From positions 1 through 7,030 of the forward strand of contig CANMWW010000107.1 of assembly GCA_947500965.1 (NCBI GenBank): a DNA stretch of 7,030 nt, given 5' to 3'. The notes below the pieces were generated by a model. The model saw nothing but the letters and a program-made list of their open reading frames with translations. It made no database searches and was not told the DNA's origin. Numbering within the stretch: position 1 is the first letter of the stretch; every line of letters begins with the position of its first letter. Below, one piece after another: positions 4,599-7,030 of this stretch. Position numbers and translations under genes: made by a program. This stretch comes from Alphaproteobacteria bacterium (GTDB lineage Bacteria > Pseudomonadota > Alphaproteobacteria > CACIAM-22H2).

Positions 4599-5372
4599 CT
4601 ACGACCAGCCCGCGTCGACCACGAAGTTCTGCGCGGTGCACATGCGGCTGTCGTCGGCGGCGAGCCAGAGGACCATGCGCGCGATGTCGGGCGGGTACAG
4701 CTTGTCCTTGATGCACTGGTTCTCGCGGATCTGGCGCTCGCCGTCGGCGTCGAGCCAGAGCCGCACCTGGCGCTCGGTCATCACCCAGCCGGGCACCACC
4801 GTGTTCACGCGGATGTGGTCGGGCCCGAAGTCGCGCGCGAGGCCGCGCGTCAGCCCGTGCACCGCGGCCTTCGCGGCGGTGTAGGCAGGATAGCCGCCCT
4901 CGCCGTTCAGCCAGCTGACCGAGCCGAAGTTCACGATCGAGCCGCCGTCGGCCTCCTTCATCTGCGCGATCGCGGCCTGCGCGGCGAAGAACTGGTGGCG
5001 CAGGTTCACCGCCATGCGGTCGTCCCAGTAGGGCACCGTCACCGCCTCCACCTTGTGGCGGTCGTCGTTGGCGGCGTTGTTGACCAGCACGCGCAGCGGG
5101 CCGTGGGCCGCGCGCGCGCCCGCGATCGCGTCCTGCAGCGCCGCGATGTCGCGCAGGTCGGCGTGGACGAAGCGCGGCGGCGGCGCGCCCGTGGCGGCGA
5201 CGCGCGCGACCAGCGCCTCCGACGCCTCGCGCGCCACGTCGACGAAGGTCACGCGCGATCCCTGGGCGCAGAAATGCTCGACCACGCTCTCGCCGATGCC
5301 CGAGCCGCCGCCGGTGACGAAGACCGGTCGGTCGCGCAGGCTCGGATAGATGGCGTATGCGTCCCGTGTCAC
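4599..5372 (-). CDS. SDR sugar dehydrogenase, XylB/galactose 1-dehydrogenase-like
   Basis: This classical short-chain dehydrogenase probably oxidises an aldose at C1 to a lactone with NAD+. Numbering from the upstream ATG (5390; subtract six for the chosen start), TGGGSGIG (26-33) binds the cofactor and D51, ending strand 2, favours NAD+ over NADP+. NNAANDDRHK (104-113), N129 (VNLRHQFF), S157, Y170 and K174 form the active site with normal S-to-Y spacing. YPSL near the start, NNAANDDRHK, NLRHQFF and a DAGW ending are hallmarks of Caulobacter xylose dehydrogenase XylB and bacterial galactose dehydrogenases. The segment after the catalytic Ser (SVSWLNGEGGYPAY) differs from XylB's, so substrate choice may differ. 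GTG 5372 is chosen because AAGGGGG (5386-5380) lies seven bases upstream; ATG 5390 lacks such a site. It is divergent from the aldose epimerase and followed by the NUDIX gene. Confidence 0.9.
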   Translation of the reverse strand: MTRDAYAIYPSLRDRPVFVTGGGSGIGESVVEHFCAQGSRVTFVDVAREASEALVARVAATGAPPPRFVHADLRDIAALQDAIAGARAAHGPLRVLVNNAANDDRHKVEAVTVPYWDDRMAVNLRHQFFAAQAAIAQMKEADGGSIVNFGSVSWLNGEGGYPAYTAAKAAVHGLTRGLARDFGPDHIRVNTVVPGWVMTERQVRLWLDADGERQIRENQCIKDKLYPPDIARMVLWLAADDSRMCTAQNFVVDAGWS

Positions 5373-5379
5373 GTCACGT

Positions 5380-5386
5380 CCCCCTT
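5380..5386 (-). promoter_or_regulatory. Ribosome binding site deciding the SDR start
   Basis: Minus-strand AAGGGGG lies seven bases before the GTG at 5372. It falls inside the coding region if the upstream ATG at 5390 were used. It is one of the clearest ribosome sites in the window and argues for the GTG start. The intervening bases form a short GACGT repeat (GACGTGACGTGAC). Confidence 0.65.
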
Positions 5387-5405
5387 GCATCGCGCGATGC
5401 GCTAG

Positions 5406-5428
5406 CCTCGCGCCGCGACGACGCGAGG
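5406..5428. promoter_or_regulatory. Inverted repeat in the dehydrogenase/epimerase divergent region
   Basis: CCTCGCG (5406-5412) and CGCGAGG (5422-5428) form a perfect 7-bp inverted repeat with a 9-base spacer, midway between the two divergent starts. It is placed where one regulator could control both genes. On the minus strand TTGACC (5433-5428) is a -35-like element overlapping one arm, but no good -10 follows at standard spacing. GC bias means chance occurrence cannot be excluded. Confidence 0.4.
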
Positions 5429-5451
5429 GTCAAGCGAGGAGCGCGAGCGCC

Positions 5452-6345
5452 ATGACGACGACCATCCACCTGCGTGCAGGGATGCAGCGCCTCGAGCTCG
5501 TGCCCGGGATCGGCGGCAGCGTCGCCGCCTTCTTCGCCGAGGGGCCGCGCGGCCGCGTCGACTGGATGCGGCCGATGCCGGAGGCCGCGCGCGTCGCGGG
5601 CGACGTGCTGGAGGCCGCGTGCTTCCCGCTCTTCCCCTTCTCCAACCGCATCCGCCGCGGCGCGTTCCCATTCGAGGGCCGCTCGGTGCGCATGGTGCAC
5701 CCCTACGCGAACGCGGAGCATGGCCATGGATGGCTCTCCGCCTGGCGCGTCGAGGAATCCGCCGCGGATCGCGCGACGCTCGTGCTGGACCGCGCGGCGA
5801 GCGAGGACTGGCCCTTCGCCTATCGCGCGACGCAGGCCTTCGCGCTCCACCCGGACCGCCTGGAGATCCGCATCGCCATCCGCAACACGGGCACGATCCG
5901 CATGCCCGCGGGGATGGGCATCCACCCCTATTTCCCGCGCACGCCGCGCACGACGCTGCATGCCGGCGTCGACGCGATCTGGGAGACCGACGCGGAGGTG
6001 CTGCCGACCGCGCTCGTCCCGGCCACGCCGCCGCGCGACCCGCGCGCCGGGCTGGCGGTCGACGAGGTCGCGCTCGACAACTGCTTCGCGGGCTGGAACG
6101 GACGCGCGGAGATCGACTGGCCGGAGCGCGGGGCGCGCCTGTCGATGCGCGCCGAGGGGCCGCTCGGCTTCCTTGTCGTCTACACGCCCCCGGGCGAGCC
6201 CTATTTCTGCGCCGAGCCCGTGAGCAACGCGACCGACGCCTTCAACCTCGCCGCCGCCGGCCGCGACGACACCGGCATGGTCGTGCTGGCGCCGGGCGAG
6301 GAGGCCTCCGCGCGCGTGTCCTTCGCGCCCCGCGAGGCTGCCTGA
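5452..6345 (+). CDS. Aldose 1-epimerase (galactose mutarotase family)
   Basis: This 297-residue cytoplasmic enzyme interconverts alpha and beta anomers of aldoses. The family landmarks are in order: FPFSNRIRRG (61-70, with N65 and R66), EHGHGWLS (89-96, with H90 and H92 candidates for the first active-site His), GIHPYF (156-161, H158 as general acid), VALDNCF (206-212, D209 for substrate hydroxyls) and CAEPVSNATDAFN (253-265, E255 as general base). All key residues appear intact and length is normal. ATG 5452 is chosen because it fits the family N-terminus and AGGAG lies upstream, at a slightly long spacing of about 11 bases; the frame is open further upstream but that part overlaps the dehydrogenase start region. 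Being divergent from an aldose 1-dehydrogenase makes functional sense, since such dehydrogenases prefer one anomer. Sugar specificity is unknown. Confidence 0.94.
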   Translation: MTTTIHLRAGMQRLELVPGIGGSVAAFFAEGPRGRVDWMRPMPEAARVAGDVLEAACFPLFPFSNRIRRGAFPFEGRSVRMVHPYANAEHGHGWLSAWRVEESAADRATLVLDRAASEDWPFAYRATQAFALHPDRLEIRIAIRNTGTIRMPAGMGIHPYFPRTPRTTLHAGVDAIWETDAEVLPTALVPATPPRDPRAGLAVDEVALDNCFAGWNGRAEIDWPERGARLSMRAEGPLGFLVVYTPPGEPYFCAEPVSNATDAFNLAAAGRDDTGMVVLAPGEEASARVSFAPREAA

Positions 6346-6351
6346 GCCCAT

Positions 6352-6390
6352 TCCGGCGCGGCCGGATTTCGCGTTGCCGGCGGGCGCCGG
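6352..6390 (+). terminator. Two small hairpins between epimerase and soxB
   Basis: TCCGGC-GCG-GCCGGA (6352-6366) is followed by TTT, and CCGGCG-GG-CGCCGG (6377-6390) follows shortly after. Both stems are 6 bp and perfect. The first, starting seven bases after the epimerase stop, is a weak candidate for an intrinsic terminator; the T-run is only three bases. The remaining 19 bases before the soxB ATG hold no clear ribosome site. Confidence 0.3.
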
Positions 6391-6409
6391 GACGGCCAAT
6401 CTGCGCGGC

Positions 6410-7030
6410 ATGAAGTTCTCCTTCCTCTCGCTCGCGCGCCAGGCGCTCGGCGGCCATGGCGGCTGGCCAGCGCAGTGGCGGATGCCGGAGCCGAAGCCGG
6501 CCTACGACGCGATCGTGCTGGGCGCAGGCGGCCATGGCCTCGCCACCGCCTACTACCTCGCCTCCGAGCACGGCATGCGCAACGTCGCGGTGCTCGAGAA
6601 GGGCTGGCTGGGCGGCGGCAACACCGGCCGCAACACCACGATCATCCGCTCGAACTACCTGTGGGAAGAGAGCGAGGCGATCTACGAGCATTCGGTGAAG
6701 CTCTGGGAGACGCTCTCGCGCGAGCTCAACTACAACGTCATGTACTCGCCGCGCGGCGTGATGATGCTCGCGCACACGATCCACGACGTGCAGGTGTTCA
6801 GGCGGCATGTCCACGCCAACCGCCTTGCCGGCATCGACAACGAGTGGCTGACGCCCGCGCAGGCGAAGGAGTTCTGCCCGCCGCTCAACATCGCGCCGGG
6901 CATGCGCTACCCGATCCTCGGCGCGGCGCTGCAGCGGCGCGGCGGCACGGCGCGCCACGACGCGGTGGCCTGGGGCTATGCGCGCGCCGCCGACCGGCTG
7001 GGCGTCGACATCGTCCAGAACTGCGAGGTC
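6410..7030 (+). CDS. soxB: Sarcosine oxidase subunit beta, N-terminal part (3' end outside window)
   Basis: This is the catalytic flavoprotein subunit of heterotetrameric sarcosine oxidase, which demethylates sarcosine (N-methylglycine) to glycine, passing the one-carbon unit to tetrahydrofolate and electrons to oxygen. The 207 codons seen are open to the window edge. After an N-terminal arm (MKFSFLSLARQALGG; WPAQWR) comes the dinucleotide-binding fold YDAIVLGAGGHGLATAYYLA (32-51, G38-x-G40-x2-G43) with E63 (VLEKGWLGGG) ending the second strand. NTGRNTTIIRSNYL (71-84) and LQRRGGTARHDAVAWGYARAADR (174-196) are diagnostic of SoxB rather than the monomeric enzyme. H183 in ARHDAVAW aligns, from memory of the family, with the histidine that binds FMN covalently. 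The subunit genes soxD, soxA and soxG would be expected just downstream, beyond the window. No strong ribosome site is visible. The gene is only partial here. Confidence 0.95.
   Translation, partial: MKFSFLSLARQALGGHGGWPAQWRMPEPKPAYDAIVLGAGGHGLATAYYLASEHGMRNVAVLEKGWLGGGNTGRNTTIIRSNYLWEESEAIYEHSVKLWETLSRELNYNVMYSPRGVMMLAHTIHDVQVFRRHVHANRLAGIDNEWLTPAQAKEFCPPLNIAPGMRYPILGAALQRRGGTARHDAVAWGYARAADRLGVDIVQNCEV

Noticed and set aside
4588..4716. N-terminal extension of the NUDIX protein into the dehydrogenase gene
   Set aside because: The extra residues are Arg/His-rich shadow of the SDR sequence, and the Nudix fold starts normally at the ATG at 4587.
5373..5385. Short GACGT tandem repeat as a phase-variable switch at the SDR start
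   Set aside because: There are fewer than three copies of a 5-base unit, far too few to suggest slippage-driven phase variation.
4815..5405. A 196-codon plus-strand open frame opposite the dehydrogenase
   Set aside because: It is antisense to an SDR gene with complete catalytic residues; the product is Arg/Val/Ala-rich with no family signature.
5350..5451. N-terminal extension of the aldose epimerase
   Set aside because: It overlaps the start and ribosome site of the divergent dehydrogenase and adds residues not expected for the family.
5374..6411. A 345-codon minus-strand open frame opposite the aldose epimerase
   Set aside because: It is antisense to a gene with intact epimerase catalytic residues and gives a low-complexity Arg/Ala/Gly-rich product.

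Overview
The window is very GC-rich DNA with a strong preference for G or C at third codon positions. Together with the gene content (a heterotetrameric sarcosine oxidase subunit, a Caulobacter-type sugar dehydrogenase, fumarylpyruvate-hydrolase-like and DUF3883 proteins), this suggests an alphaproteobacterium, perhaps of the Rhodospirillales/Acetobacterales type. The lineage is inferred from protein character, not from a marker gene. There are no rRNA or tRNA genes, CRISPR arrays or insertion sequences, and coding density is high. The longest gene-free stretch is about 206 bases (2610-2815).

Left part (1-1949). A membrane-protein gene runs off the left edge on the minus strand. It is divergent from a fumarylacetoacetate-hydrolase-family enzyme (334-1020). 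After a very strong GC hairpin comes a stand-alone DUF3883 protein (1095-1949), whose C-terminal half carries a PD-(D/E)XK-like nuclease signature.

Middle (1964-2815). A type II toxin-antitoxin operon of the HI1419/HI1420 (HigBA-like) kind lies on the minus strand, toxin gene first, with overlapping reading frames. It meets the DUF3883 gene tail to tail, 14 bases apart. An inverted repeat directly before the toxin start looks like its operator. Between this promoter and the next gene is a gene-free stretch with a 10-bp inverted repeat and near-identical direct repeats on either side.

Right part (2816-7030). This is a carbohydrate and amine metabolism neighbourhood. An FGGY-family sugar kinase (plus strand) converges on a two-gene minus-strand unit made of an SDR sugar dehydrogenase of the XylB/galactose-dehydrogenase type and a NUDIX hydrolase. 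The kinase and NUDIX genes end on the same four bases, CTAG. Divergent from the dehydrogenase is an aldose 1-epimerase, followed on the same strand by the first 207 codons of sarcosine oxidase subunit beta (soxB). Epimerase, NAD-type aldose dehydrogenase and kinase could work together on an aldose or its breakdown products, but the substrate cannot be read from the sequence.

No clearly unprecedented system is visible. The best candidates for a second look are the DUF3883 nuclease-like protein paired tail to tail with the toxin-antitoxin module, and the structured non-coding stretch at 2650-2733.
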